A DNA stretch of 64,000 nucleotides from Scytalidium lignicola (Eukaryota; Ascomycota; Leotiomycetes). The stretch is from positions 124,001-188,000 of the forward strand of contig NCSJ02000027.1 of assembly GCA_002812745.2 (NCBI GenBank), given 5' to 3'. Position 1 is the stretch's first letter. Each line of letters begins with the position of its first letter. The notes below the pieces were generated by a model that saw nothing but the letters and a program-made list of their open reading frames with translations, did not search any database and had not been told where the DNA came from. Both the position numbers and the translations under genes were made by a program. Shown one piece after another: positions 1 to 10,805 of this stretch.

Positions 1-2
1 CT

Positions 3-530
3 GACCCACGCCAGACTCATATCATCGCCGTCTCGGCCAAGACAAAAGGATCGTTGGCAGGAAATATCAAACGCTTAGTTACTCATCTTAATGCGCATCC
101 AGATATCAATCTCGCCAACCTTTCATATACGACGACGGCACATCGGTCGCTACCAGCACACCCATCGGGTGGTCATTGCTACCTCCGATGCGGCCCATTT
201 CAAAAAGCAGCTTACTTCCCGCTTGGATAAGGTTGATTCGATCAAGCCTATTGGAAAGTCCGGCCCACCGCCGGTCGCTTTCACCTTTACTGGTCAGGGT
301 GCTTCTTACAAGTCAATGAACTTGGAGTTGTACCGCCATGTACCCACATTCCGAGAGCATATCCAGCATCTTGTCTTCCTCGCTCAAGGCCAAGGTTTCC
401 CATCTTTCATTCCCGTACACAATTTCTTGTGTCAATGGTCCTTCAGATACGCTGCTCAGCGGTACCAAGGATGAGGCCTCTGTATCACTTGAGGGCATCT
501 GGCTACCGTCGCATCAAGTTGGGTGGGCCG
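3..530 (+). pseudogene. Polyketide synthase fragment (KS-to-AT linker and start of the malonyl/acyl transferase), frameshifted
   Basis: Conceptual translation from base 3 reads as the linker between the ketosynthase and acyltransferase domains of a fungal, probably non-reducing, polyketide synthase. The frame moves near 145, and the second frame carries the acyltransferase opening motif TGQGASY (about 290-310). It moves again to a third frame, where [12 protein letters not shown] (about 430-470) matches the later acyltransferase segment. The serine-containing GHS loop expected between these segments is missing, so an internal deletion as well as frameshifts is inferred. The fragment runs off the left edge and ends abruptly where cytochrome P450 sequence starts. 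No ketosynthase, product template or ACP is present in the window. It is a dead remnant of a secondary-metabolite gene; the non-reducing assignment rests on motif style only. Confidence 0.72.
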
Positions 531-1210
531 AGTTGACTTCCTTGATCGACTGATCAAATCTGGAATTGGGTTTGAGGAACTAAAGCAAAATGCTATTCTA
601 CTTATCACGGCGGGAAGCGAGACCACAGCAACTCTACTCGCTGGTGCAGTTTACCTACCTACTTCGCATCCCGAGGTCCTCAAGAAATTGACAGCACAGG
701 TACGAACTATGTTTAAAGATGAATCGGAAATCGCCCTAACAAGCGTTAACCGCTTTAATTATATGCTTGCTGTCCTCAATGAATGCCTTCGATGCTATCC
801 ACCACTCCCTCTTGGAGCACCACGAATTGTCCCCCGTGGAGGTACTAATATTGCTGGTTACACTATTCCCGGTAGCTTAGTGGGATCAGTGACACAATGG
901 GTAGTGTACCATGATCCAACCATATTCGCTGATCCTAATCGGTTTGAGCTAGAGCGATTTACTCAGCCTGGTGTTGGGAAGTACGCAAATGATCGACTGG
1001 ATGCCCTCAATCCATTCCTTGTCGGTCCTCGAAATTGTATAGGCTAGACCCTGGTATACGCGGAGATGCGTCTTATCCTTGCTAGACTGACTTGGTCATT
1101 TGATATGGTGTTGTGTAATGAAAGTAAAGGGTGGCTGGAGGAACNAAAAAAATTATCTGCTGTGGGACAAACCGGTCTTGGAGGCATATCTTAGACCAGT
1201 GAAACGGTGA
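525..1210 (+). pseudogene. Cytochrome P450 C-terminal half with in-frame stop
   Basis: The reading frame contains the I-helix motif AGSETTAT, the K-helix ECLR (ExxR) and the heme loop FLVGPRNCIG with its cysteine ligand. A TAG stop at 1048-1050 follows the heme loop directly. The same frame then continues with the typical post-heme helix YAEMRLILARL. An N at 1145 precedes seven A's; if the N is not counted, the frame runs on to KNYLLWDKP and ends at TGA 1208-1210, as in complete fungal P450s. The stop is therefore the only certain coding lesion in this part, and CAG to TAG would be RIP-compatible. The N-terminal half is absent and is replaced by polyketide synthase sequence. P450 and PKS remnants side by side suggest a degraded secondary-metabolite cluster or a duplication breakpoint. 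Confidence 0.8.
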
Positions 1211-1495
1211 TATTGCAGCTAAACCTTAATATTGTGCCTTTGAGTGGAATGTATATTAGTCGCAAAAAGTCATTATTGCTAGGCCTGAATAATGATATAT
1301 CCTGCACCAGCTAGTGGATTTCTCGTTAAATTACTTAAATTTATTACTGGTTGAAAGATATGAGGTGAAACAAAGATACCGGGCTTGGACAGCTTTACTA
1401 TAGACTATACGACGAACCAGATCTGATTAAGGTTTTGAAATCTTAAAAGAGACTGAAATCGTTAGCTTCTTTATCATATTGCTAGATGGTATATG

Positions 1496-4353
1496 TTACA
1501 TCCCACTACCTTTCTCAATTAGCTCGATACAGTTCGTGAGCAGATCTGCTGCTTCGCGAAGTAACTCCCACTCTGCTTGTAAAAAGATATATCGCAAAAC
1601 TTTCAGCATACCCCCACACCCATTGAGCCTGTGATGAATTAATTCATCTGGGGATGCGATCCTATCTACACGCAGTAAGAAGGCGTTCATATCATTGATG
1701 TGATCTTTCAACAAACTGCCAGAAGGCGCCAGAGCGGTCATCGGACCGTCCACGGCATAGCTGTAGCACCAGATCACAAGACCGGCAGAGTATAAGACCC
1801 AGCATCGGCTGGGGATGATGCTTTTCCTTGCTGCGTAATCCGGAACAAAGTCGTGTCCGGGGGGGTATACCTCTCTAGGAGAACCCCTCGGCAGCAATAC
1901 TGTACAAAGATAGCGAATAGAGTAAAAGACAGCAGCTCGAGCATCGGCGGTTGGGGTCCAGATATTCTGGATCCGTCTTCGAGCACTTTGAAAGTCCAAT
2001 TTTGACATGGCTCGGCCCAAGACTCGCTTTGCACCAGCGAATATTTGGCACTCTACAATGTCAGCATACATGCTGATCTGGGCAAGATGGTATAAGGCGA
2101 TTCTGCTCTCGAGCACCAGATCCTTGTCGAGCTTGTATCCCAGTGAGTCATTGCTGGTACTGGCTGCGGCCTTTTCACAGGATTGCTTCCATATATCAAA
2201 GGCGCATGCTATTGATTTGCCCCATTTTCTCCCTGCGCTGGGTGCTTCGGGATCTATACCAAGGGATTTAATCTGCAGGTCACGTTGGTTCATGTACCAG
2301 CTCACACTTAGCAAGCCGCACATTAATATATTTTCCCCAAAGTCGTTGGTAGGTACTTCCTGTCCGTTCAAGATTCTCTGCAAACCCTCAAGAAACGAAA
2401 TTGGTTTGATATGATTGGCTTGGAGAGCTGATTTGATTCTTCCTACTTCGGTTGCACTTGTTGCAAACCATAGTGTGTCGTCGCAGGGCAGCATACATCT
2501 GATCTCATGGGTTACCATGATTGTAGAGTGTCCGAACATGGCTGCGTGGGTTGCATCAACCATAAATGCTGCGAAAGCGACTCGTCGGGTTGCTTCTCTT
2601 GTGATCCAATGCTCCCACGAGTCATTCGGGGGAGACTCCAGCCCAGATTTAGAGTAGGCTGACTTCTCTTGATATCTTGAAGGAGAATCAAGTATTGACC
2701 TCTCCGTTAACGCAATATCTCTACGGAGTAATGTTATCGTGGTAGCATGATGGATGTGTGCGCGTTCATGAAGGTTCCTCGTCGAGAACATTTTCTCATA
2801 TATTTCGAGTAGCAGGAGGGCTTGGAAGACCCACAAACTTGCCGGATGGAAATGGGCGTCACGAAATATTTCCCAACGCAGGTGTCGGGCTAGCATGTTC
2901 CCTATGTCGACACTAGTTTGTATGATATTGGGATTGCCCCCTTTATTGGAGCAGGATGAGCCGATCATGATAATTGCAATGAGGAGTAGATTCGGTGTAC
3001 TATCAGGGGAAAATGTTGGTTTGTGCACTGTAAGAGGTTAGCTCTATGTTGTAGAAAGCTGGATAGCTCAATCTGTGGTACTGATTACCGACTTACAAAT
3101 TGGTAGCTGAGGGTGGAAGTTCCTCCAAAAATTATTTATAGATTCCTGCATCATTGACCTGTTTATGAAATTAAAAAGTATACGTTGGCTTTCTCTAATA
3201 ATAGACTGCGCATCAGGGGAAAGACTGCGATCTATCTCGCCGAATTCGTTCTTAATAAGGTCACAGATCTCCTGGGCTTTTGATTCCGATAATATCATTG
3301 GCGAATGATCTTGCTCCATCGATTCAAATTCATTGCATAAGGGTCTCTCGGAAAGATTCCTGCCATTGACTTCGTTTGCATTTTCCTTTGGTTGATATTG
3401 GTACTGCATGTCAGTCATAGGAATATATCTGCTGTGAGCGTCTGTCAGTAGAAGAGCTGTTCAACACAATAAGACCACTTACTTGGCAATTGCCTCAGGG
3501 CCTAACGTCACCGTAGGCATTGTAGAACCGTTGCCAGGAATATTGCCCTCGAACAGAAATCTTATAAAGTCGTCTGACATTGTAAACGGTGACCGATTAT
3601 AACCTTGGCCCCCAAAGTCCGGCATGGTGCCTGATAGTGCTAGTTCGTCCTGCCACAGCCCACACGTGTCGTATAGAGGATTATCCACATCTTGATCTGA
3701 GTACTCTGAACCGGTCCCCATCGGTTGACTCTCGGCGTTATATTGAAAATCCATATTTTGATCTAGCAAAGTGGTTATAATTTGAGGGGCTGTATTAATC
3801 GGATCTACGATCCTCGATCCGGGATTATAATTTACCCCCAATACCTGGGGGACAGTTGGTGCCGATAAATCAATTTGAACGTCCTGATCCGGAGAATGAA
3901 GCGGTCCAGATGTCATAACGGCGAGAGCTTCAATGTCCGCGGCTGGTGGTGAGTGTGGAGGAACAGTTGGATGCTTAGGATGAGGAAACGACATGTCAAT
4001 AGCAGTTTGACCGTCCACCCTGAGGTTATTCTCGCGTTGCCTTTGATACTCTTTGTCGCTGTTGCTATGCCGATCCTTGTGGCGAATGAGTAAGTCTTCT
4101 CGAACGAAGGTTCGATCGCAATTGCGCATATCGCATTTGTAAATCTGCTGTGGGTTGTGATTTAACTGATGTCGATATCTAGATCGCAGTGATGTCTCAA
4201 CACCCCGAAAAAAGAGCAGGCATTGACAAGTCTCAAGCTGTCTGAGGAACTCGTGACTTACAGATGTTCTGCCCTAGTATAGACCCTTCCACACAGGGGA
4301 CATTTGAATACCTTGGATGACCGTTTACGTGCGCGACTTTGACTCTGCTCCAT
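1496..4353 (-). CDS. C2H2 zinc-finger transcription factor with fungal-specific regulatory domain
   Basis: Spliced model: exons 4353-4262, 4178-3483, 3431-3097 and 3027-1496, all with GT-AG borders and phases giving 884 aa. Two adjacent C2H2 fingers lie at the N-terminus (Cys18, Cys21, His34, His38 and Cys46, Cys51, His64, His68). The first intron splits finger one, and joining restores the C-x2-C-x12-H-x3-H spacing exactly. A low-complexity linker of roughly 280 residues follows. A fungal_trans (Zn-cluster-type middle homology) domain then starts near residue 360 with FWRNFHPQLPILHKPTF. This architecture is that of nuclear DNA-binding activators or repressors of catabolic and secondary-metabolism genes. 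ATG 4353 was chosen because it opens a basic stretch just before the first finger. It is transcribed divergently from the neighbouring short-chain dehydrogenase, which makes it a candidate regulator of the sugar-acid genes (inference). No coding lesion is visible. Confidence 0.88.
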
Positions 4354-5568
4354 GGGTATCAAGATTGCTAGTAGACCCGAACACCCAGCGCCTCTCAGCC
4401 GCGTCGGTCTCACAGAGTTGCATTTCCAGGAATTGCCGCAGGCACGGTAGTGAAAGACGTGTAGAGGACGGATGGGTGATGAAGAATACAGTCGCATGCC
4501 CGTGTAGTCTTGCAACTGAAGAACACCGTCAGAATGCCACCTGCATGAACACTGCGAGCAATTTACCTAAGAGCTCCGCGCCGTAAGTTAACTAGTTACC
4601 GCCCCCTCAGCCCGTTACCCCATACTCCAGGTCATCCGGGGTGCGGGATTTATGCCTAGGCCAGAGTTGAGTGGGTGAGAACAAGCTGCTCCACTGCCTA
4701 TACGTTGGGCAACGACCAACCCAGAGTTCCTGCATCAGACGATCTCACGGTCTCCCTTAGATAGAATGGCCACCATTCCTCCTACTAATTTATGCCCTCT
4801 TCAACAGCTAGAGATGTATCATATATCTTTTGTGCCAGCTGTTTTATCTGTGGGGGGAAAAGGGGACCGTGTGTATTATATATGCTGCCACTGTTTGATA
4901 TCATAATCTAATCCAACTAGTATACATCTCTCAAATTCCTTTAGCGCAGTTTTTATCAAATGTTGTGAAGCTTTTACGCTCCAACCTTCCCTAACCACCC
5001 CATTCTTCATACGATACGGCCATCTTACAGCTCTAGTATCCACTACTTGAATAATGAAGCTAGAACACCAGGCTAGCATCTATACACCATTCAAACTATT
5101 GTATAAACATTTTTATTTATTAAGGGCTAAACTTATATTTTCTTTAAGATTTTATTATTGAAAATACTACAATTAATAGGGATTATTAGATTTGGATCCC
5201 GTGTTAGAATCATCTGTACTTTAACCCCTCCCACTTCCCCCTTCCCATAACCAAGTTCCTTGAACAGAACCACCCCGCATGCAATCTACTAGCGTGGGGT
5301 ATATACCACCTTTTCTGCATCGGGTGATTTTACATAAATCGGCCGGTCTGATTTTTCCGGGCTCGACCTTTGGAGAAAGCTGAAACTAAATAAATTCTTT
5401 ACTCAAGCACGAAGAGTGGGGGAGTGGGTGGCACCTCTTCCTCGCCCCTCCCCCAATGCTGCAATTCTCCGACCAAGTCTGGTATTGGCTCGTAGCTATA
5501 CATGTTGAGCCATTCGCTCTAGTGGCGGAACGACTCAGTCCTCAGCTGTCGGTAGAGCACATTGCAAG
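4354..5568. promoter_or_regulatory. Divergent intergenic region between the C2H2 regulator and the KduD-like dehydrogenase
   Basis: About 1.2 kb separates the start codons of two divergent genes and should hold both promoters. It contains the octamer GCGTGGGG (5292-5299), shared with two other gene upstream regions, and the palindrome CGGCCG inside tcggccggtctga near 5340. A 67-codon minus-strand frame at 4876-5079 shows no family I recognise and is probably chance or a repeat remnant. Pyrimidine-rich stretches at 5225-5245 and 5430-5455 are typical of fungal core promoters. Confidence 0.5.
5292..5299 (+). promoter_or_regulatory. Shared GCGTGGGG octamer upstream of the KduD-like gene
   Basis: The octamer lies about 270 bases before the start codon of the dehydrogenase. 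Identical octamers lie upstream of the dehydratase (8288-8295) and the aldolase (10536-10543, other strand), each pointing toward its gene. Its GTGGGG core fits the SYGGRG consensus of the carbon-catabolite repressor CreA/Mig1. Function is inferred from this sharing only. Confidence 0.4.
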
Positions 5569-6519
5569 ATGGTAGAAAGTATTCTTACAAGGCTCTTTTC
5601 TCTCCAGGGTCGCACCGCCGTCGTGACGGGCGGAACAAGAGGGATTGGAGAACAGATGGCAATGGCCCTTGCTGAGGCTGGAGCTGATATTATTATTATC
5701 CAGGTATGTTTTCTTACCGGGTTGGCTCTTATGGTACAGAGACCCTTAATGAGTAATCGATTCTCTAGAGGGATGACAAGTTCCTCGGAACTAAGAGCAA
5801 GATAGAATCACTTGGTAGGAAGGCACATATATACAGGGCAGATTTGTCCTCAGAGGACGAGGTTTCGAGCTTGGCAAAGAGGATCTTGGACGATGGACAT
5901 GATGTTGATATTCTGGTCAATTGTGCTGGGATTCAACGGCGACATCCAAGTCATCTGTTTCCGAAGAGTGATTGGGACGAGGTAACGTTTGGGCCCATCT
6001 ATCAATGGCAATACTATGTTACCACTAATCATATTTCCTATCTCCTTCTAGGTGATCCAAGTCAATCTTTCTACTGTATTCACGCTCTGTCGCGATTTCG
6101 GTGCATATATGCTCACACGACAGAGCAAATCTGGACATCGTGGCAGTATTATCAATGTTGCATCTCTGGTTTCGTTCCAGGGAGGTCTGACGGTCCCAGC
6201 ATATGCATCCGCAAAGGGAGGAGTGACACAGCTGACGAAGGCCCTGTCGAACGAGTGGGCATCCAAGGGCATCAATGTGAATGCCATCGCACCGGGGTAT
6301 GTGGCGACGGATATGAATGAGGCTCTGATCGCAGATAAAGACCGTGCAGCAAGCATACTGGCAAGAATTCCCGCTGGACGCTGGGGCACGCCGGAGGATT
6401 TTGAGGGAGCGGTTTTGTTTCTGGCCAGTGCCGCCAGTTTGTACGTATCTGGAGAAATCCTTACTGTAGATGGAGGATGGAAGCTCGTTATCAAAGTGGT
6501 TATCTACTTGGCCTCGTGA
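5569..6519 (+). CDS. Short-chain dehydrogenase/reductase, 2-deoxy-D-gluconate 3-dehydrogenase (KduD) type
   Basis: Exons 5569-5703, 5769-5981 and 6052-6519 join in frame to 271 aa, close to the usual 250-270 of classical SDRs. The Rossmann glycine motif TGGTRGIG is at residues 20-27, NCAG follows in the middle of the fold, and the catalytic triad is Ser154, Tyr167, Lys171 (YASAK). The segment around SFQGG and NVNAIAPGY, then RIPAGRWG and VDGGW, closely follows the KduD pattern. KduD enzymes are soluble and interconvert 2-keto-3-deoxygluconate and its 5-keto form, or 2-deoxygluconate and its 3-keto form, with NAD(P). The C-terminus has about a dozen residues beyond the usual VDGGW-plus-few ending. 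Neighbouring dehydratase and aldolase genes support a role in sugar-acid catabolism. The substrate is inferred, not shown. Confidence 0.85.
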
Positions 6520-6730
6520 TTTAAATTACCGTGAACCTCCGTAGAGTGCACATAATGTAAACAGTACTAGAATGATATTACTATGAAGCTGAAGTTCTTT
6601 ATATTTCAATACTAATGGACCGAGGATATTATATATTGCCTTATGGCTGATATTATATCGAAACAATGGTTTTAATTTATGGACNTTTTTTATTCCATCA
6701 AGTTTGAGAATACGTTTTCTTTATTCCAGT

Positions 6731-8071
6731 TTACCACTCACGAATTGCCCCGTCCGGACCNAAAAAAGCTCTTCGGCTGCCATGGCTCTGTCTCCTTCGC
6801 AATCTTCCTGACCAATTCCTCGTTGATCTCGATTCCCATACCTACCCCCGTCGGTGCCATAATATATCCCTCTTTTATATCAAAGACGCTCTCATCAACC
6901 AGGTACGTGGTTAGGTCAATGTCTCCCGCCTCAATATTATAGTGCATGCCCAAGCTCATCTCACAGATAACAAAATTGGGTGTTGATAATGCAACTTGCA
7001 GTGATGCGGCAAATGCAACTGGTCCCAGTGGGCAGTGTGGTGCAATACCGACATCGTAAGCCTCGGCCATCATTGCTATACGACGCGTCTCGGAGATCCC
7101 ACCTGCGTGTGCTATATCAGGCTGAAGGATGTCAACCGTACCATCTTCGAGGAACCGTTTGATATCCCACCGAGTGTAGAGCCGCTCGCCAAACGCGATG
7201 GGGATCGTTGTCTGGCCTGCGAGCTGCTTTAAGGCTTCAGGATGCTCCATCAGAAGAGGTTCTTCGATAAAAAGAGGACGGTAGGGCTCTAGTGCCCTGG
7301 CTAATTGTTTTGCCATGGGTTTGTGCAGTCGCCCGTGGAAATCTAGTCCAGCGTCTAACCCTAGGGATTTGACAGCTTTTAGCCTCTCTACGCAGGAGTC
7401 AAGCACCGATGGCGAATCGAGCCAATTCATATCTTCCGTGGCATTCATCTTGACATATTTAAGGCCTTGTGATATGCGCGCCTTTCTAGATAGACTGTCA
7501 GCGCGAATATATGCAATTACTAAAATTCAAGTTCCTCACGCAGCCACTTCGATGTCTTTGGGTCGATCTCCCCCAATCCATGCATAGACCTGAACCTTAT
7601 TACGGACTTTGCCACCAAGGAGTTGATGTACTGGAACCTTCAAGTTGCGGCCTGCAGAGGAAAATTACCAAGTTAATACTGATTTTGATTACTCCAATAG
7701 AAATATCCACTGATTTTCTCGGTTTACCTTTCAAATCCCAAAGAGCAATGTCGACTCCGGAGAGTGCGGACATAAAGACAGGTCCACCACGATAGAATCC
7801 ATGTCTCCACATCATCTGCCAGATATGTTCAATGTCACTACAATACGTTAAAAATAAATGGCTAAGCGTGAACCAGGACATCATCCCCAGCTTACTCTGC
7901 TTCATAGCCTATGAGGCGAACAATCATCTCGTCCAATGCACCCTCCACAGCAAGTGAATGCCCCTCCAGTGTCGCTTCTCCCCAGCCATGCCCTCCTAAC
8001 TCGTCCTTAATGAGCACAAACAGCCAACGAGGCTTGACGCGGAAATACTCGATGCTCTTTATTTTGGCCAT
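6731..8071 (-). CDS. Enolase-superfamily sugar-acid dehydratase (mandelate racemase/galactonate dehydratase type)
   Basis: Exons 8071-7896, 7837-7728, 7651-7540 and 7485 to the 3' end join in phase. The product is about 380 aa, the usual family length. The N-terminal capping domain starts [12 protein letters not shown]. The barrel carries a Lys142-x2-Lys145 pair, metal ligands Asp181, Glu207 (IEEP) and Glu233 (GERL), and the general acid/base His283 (APHCPLGP). These fit D-galactonate/gluconate-type dehydratases, which make 2-keto-3-deoxy sugar acids. As printed, an N at 6761 beside a run of A's shifts the last codons to a stop at 6738. Leaving the N out gives GPDGAIREW and a stop at 6731-6733, the expected family ending, so I use 6731. 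The gene lies between the KduD-like dehydrogenase (tail to tail) and the aldolase (same strand). The exact sugar acid is not predictable here. Confidence 0.87.
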
Positions 8072-9135
8072 AGCGAGGAATGTAGGGATGCACGAATGGA
8101 AAGGATGCTAAAGCAGATGAGCGACTGAATTGAACTCAGCGAGAATAGTGATGTAAGCAACTAGGAAGATAACTATTGAACATGGAAAATTGTCGTTAAT
8201 TGTCGTTCATAGGCGTGAGTAGAAGAGTTTAGCTGTAGCTTCCTCTCTTACCACAAGCTCTTAACATCAGTCCGGTCTAGGACTTTGGCGTGGGGGACAG
8301 CGGAGGACTTCAAAACTCCATCGCATCAACATGACACCGAACTTTCCTCAGAGCCGAGAGGAAAGAGTGAGAAATGGAGAATTTCCATTGTCTTGTGATC
8401 CTACTCCTAAACAAGGTAAGGCATCCAAGGGGATTTATTGACATCTGCAGGAGCTTGCAAGGCGCAACGTTCGCGCGCAGAGCTTGCCTCCACGATAACA
8501 GCACAACATCTTCCCAGACTCTGCCACCACGCTAATCTACTGCTGGCTGCTCTTACTGCGCACTTACTCCACGCTAGTCCACTCAGCCTCCATCCGTAAA
8601 CCCAGATGATTTTGCCGGTGTCGGCCACAGCCGCTCCCCAATTGTTGCCGATGATTAGGAGTTGATGTTTGATTAATGGCTAGTCAAAGGTACCGTATTA
8701 GTGTAATCATAAGGCAGTTTCGTTCGAAAGCCCACTATAACTACGGGATCGTTACAGTCGTCGAAATCATGAGAGGTATAAGGCATTTGCAGGGTTTTCA
8801 TGAGGGAGAATGGTCGGTGTAGTAGCGGCCACCGACGGCTTCGTTGAGTTTAATTAGGGGTGGCTTGTTAATTTCAACGGCAGGTTAATGGGGTTGGGGT
8901 TACTATAACCAACGATACGCAATAATACAGTAATTTTACTAGGGCTAAGCTCCTCATTTACAAAACAGATGTCTGCATCTATTCCGAATGCGTCNTTTTT
9001 TATCTCCATTGCGCCATGAGTATGCTTACTATAATATATCGTCTTCGATAGCCAATTTGGATGTATAGTTTTAGTTACATACATTAGATGATGTTTTGTT
9101 TTTTAAAAAAATATTATTGTATAACTCTTTGGAAC
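8072..9135. promoter_or_regulatory. Intergenic region with dehydratase promoter
   Basis: No convincing gene is seen. The dehydratase promoter should lie at 8072-8500. It contains GCGTGGGG at 8288-8295, about 217 bases upstream of the ATG, and CCGGTCTAG near 8273, which resembles CCGGTCTGA near 5341 upstream of the KduD-like gene. The part from 8850 to 9135 is more AT-rich, with an N next to a T run at 8995. It probably holds the aldolase 3' untranslated region. Confidence 0.45.
8288..8295 (-). promoter_or_regulatory. Shared GCGTGGGG octamer upstream of the dehydratase
   Basis: The octamer reads on the plus strand, about 217 bases before the start codon of the minus-strand dehydratase. It is identical to the copies at 5292 and 10536. 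Its orientation relative to the gene differs from that of the KduD-like copy, so only sequence identity and proximity argue for function. Confidence 0.4.
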
Positions 9136-10116
9136 TCAGTCAAGGCTTCGTTCTAATTCAACCAACTCCGCTATTCCTGCTTTGATATCCTCCAGCCCGT
9201 CATTCCCAGGAACGGCACAAGGCTTTCGTGGTAAGCCTCCATAGCCGTAGAACATTTTCAGTGCGCACTTCACCGCAACGAAACCTCCTTTGATGGCAAT
9301 CCAATCTCCGCGTGCAACAATAGCCTGAATTTCCCGGGCCTCATCCAACTTACCCATCTTGTAGAGGTTCATAATCTTAACACAAGCCTTGGGAGCAATG
9401 TTGGCAAGTCCCCCAATTACGCCATCCCCGCCAACAATAAGGGTTTGAAGAATGAAGTCTGCAGAGCCACCAGTGGTCAAGAATTTCTCATCTGTCCCGG
9501 CTGCGACGCGAACCAATTTGCCAGTATTGCCGCATGTAAGTTTAACGCCTCCTATATTCGGATGTTGCGAGAGCTGTAGAATTGCATCTGAGTTTAGATC
9601 CAAGCCGCTGCACGCGCTGGGGAAATTATAGATGAGCAATGGAATCGGACTCTGGTCAGCCACATCGCGAAAGTATTGGAGAATTAGATCCGGCGTCAAC
9701 AGAGATCCGTAATAGCCTGGTGGCAGTACTAGTGCGTAGCTTCCTCCCGAACGGGCTGCCTCTGCACATAGCTGCACTGTCTCCTTGGTTGATTGAGCTC
9801 CACAGCCAACAATTAGAGGCATGTCTCTCCTGCCAATCGAATCGAGAGCTCGACGGGTGGTAGTATTGATGAGCATTCGTTCTCGGTGGTCCAGGTGAAC
9901 GGCCTCGCCATTGCTGCCATGTGTTACGAGACCAGCGACTCCTGCCTTCGCGAGTCTGATGGCATGTTTCTCAGTGGTGTCAAGATCAATACCGTCAGTG
10001 GTATCATCAAAGAATGCCACTGTCGGGACATAGATGCCTGGAACAAGGGGTCTTTCAGTGGAAACGGGAAATGAGTCGTTGCTCCCAGAGAATGAGCTGG
10101 TTGAGGTAGGAGACAT
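9136..10116 (-). CDS. DHDPS-family class I aldolase (2-keto-3-deoxy sugar acid or 4-hydroxy-2-oxoglutarate type)
   Basis: A single-exon gene of 326 aa, matching the roughly 300-residue length of DapA/NanA/KDG-aldolase barrels plus a short serine-rich N-terminal extension. Family marks are HGSNGEAVHL (pyruvate-carboxylate binding loop), Tyr163 (LLIYNFPS) and the Schiff-base lysine 192 in GGVKLTCGN. ATG 10116 was taken as the start; the upstream in-frame codons use TTG. Fungal members include the 2-keto-3-deoxy-L-galactonate aldolase of pectin catabolism and 4-hydroxy-2-oxoglutarate aldolases. With a sugar-acid dehydratase next door, cleavage of a 2-keto-3-deoxy sugar acid to pyruvate and an aldehyde is the likeliest role. 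It is intact and probably cytosolic. Confidence 0.87.
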   Translation of the reverse strand: MSPTSTSSFSGSNDSFPVSTERPLVPGIYVPTVAFFDDTTDGIDLDTTEKHAIRLAKAGVAGLVTHGSNGEAVHLDHRERMLINTTTRRALDSIGRRDMPLIVGCGAQSTKETVQLCAEAARSGGSYALVLPPGYYGSLLTPDLILQYFRDVADQSPIPLLIYNFPSACSGLDLNSDAILQLSQHPNIGGVKLTCGNTGKLVRVAAGTDEKFLTTGGSADFILQTLIVGGDGVIGGLANIAPKACVKIMNLYKMGKLDEAREIQAIVARGDWIAIKGGFVAVKCALKMFYGYGGLPRKPCAVPGNDGLEDIKAGIAELVELERSLD

Positions 10117-10805
10117 GACTAGAAACAACAAGAGACTAAGTTGGGGTGTAAATAATAAATGTCCTGTAAGATAATAGGATAAATAGGATATTGTTAAATA
10201 GCCAAAATGCCACCAAGTAGCAACCTTACATTATAAAATATCAAGAGAGAAGTACGCAACGGCGTATAAGGCAACCAAGCATCTATTGCCCAAGTCGACA
10301 TATGTTTCGTTCACTCCACGGACTCCAGAAACCCCACACTGTTTTGGAGCTTACAGCAGAGAAGGAAGTTCTTGTTGTCGTGGAAGTTAGACTAACGTCA
10401 GGGGAGTCCTCCGCACTACTCATTTCGAGAAGTGGCCTGGCTAGAAGCAGTGACTAAAGTGAAAGGACAAGAATCTTGCCATAACCGGCCGGTACGAGTC
10501 ATCCGGAAGCTCCTCTTACTCTGCGTAAATCACTCCCCCACGCTATATTATACCTCCAACTTCCCCGCATCAAGGGAGTAAAATAACGCATTTGCTACGA
10601 CACATGACATGCTGCTGTTCTCGCAAAAAGGAAGTTATTCAAGTTTTTTTTTTTTTGGAAATTAGTCTTTAGCTACTGATGGTATGTCTAGCTAATTGGC
10701 GTGAAAAGAGAAATTTGTGGCTGTGTTATAGGCTGGTATTGATGGGTACACACAAAAATTGAACTTCGGGGCTATGAAAAATAAGATAACTATTCTAATC
10801 TAAAC
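10117..10805. promoter_or_regulatory. Aldolase upstream region
   Basis: There is no gene in this ~690-base gap. It holds the aldolase promoter (minus strand) and the 3' flank of the ketopantoate-reductase-like gene. Visible candidates are GCGTGGGG on the minus strand (10536-10543), a palindromic ACCGGCCGGT near 10484 that shares CGGCCGGT with the KduD-like upstream region, and a T12 run near 10645. Confidence 0.45.
10536..10543 (-). promoter_or_regulatory. Shared GCGTGGGG octamer upstream of the aldolase
   Basis: The octamer lies on the minus strand, in the same orientation as the aldolase, about 420 bases before its ATG. It is extended to AGCGTGGGG as at 5291. See the copies at 5292 and 8288. 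Confidence 0.38.

Noticed and set aside
4876..5079. 67-codon minus-strand frame in the regulator-dehydrogenase gap
   Set aside because: No recognised family and no splice or promoter support; it could be an old repeat scrap, so it was not called a gene.
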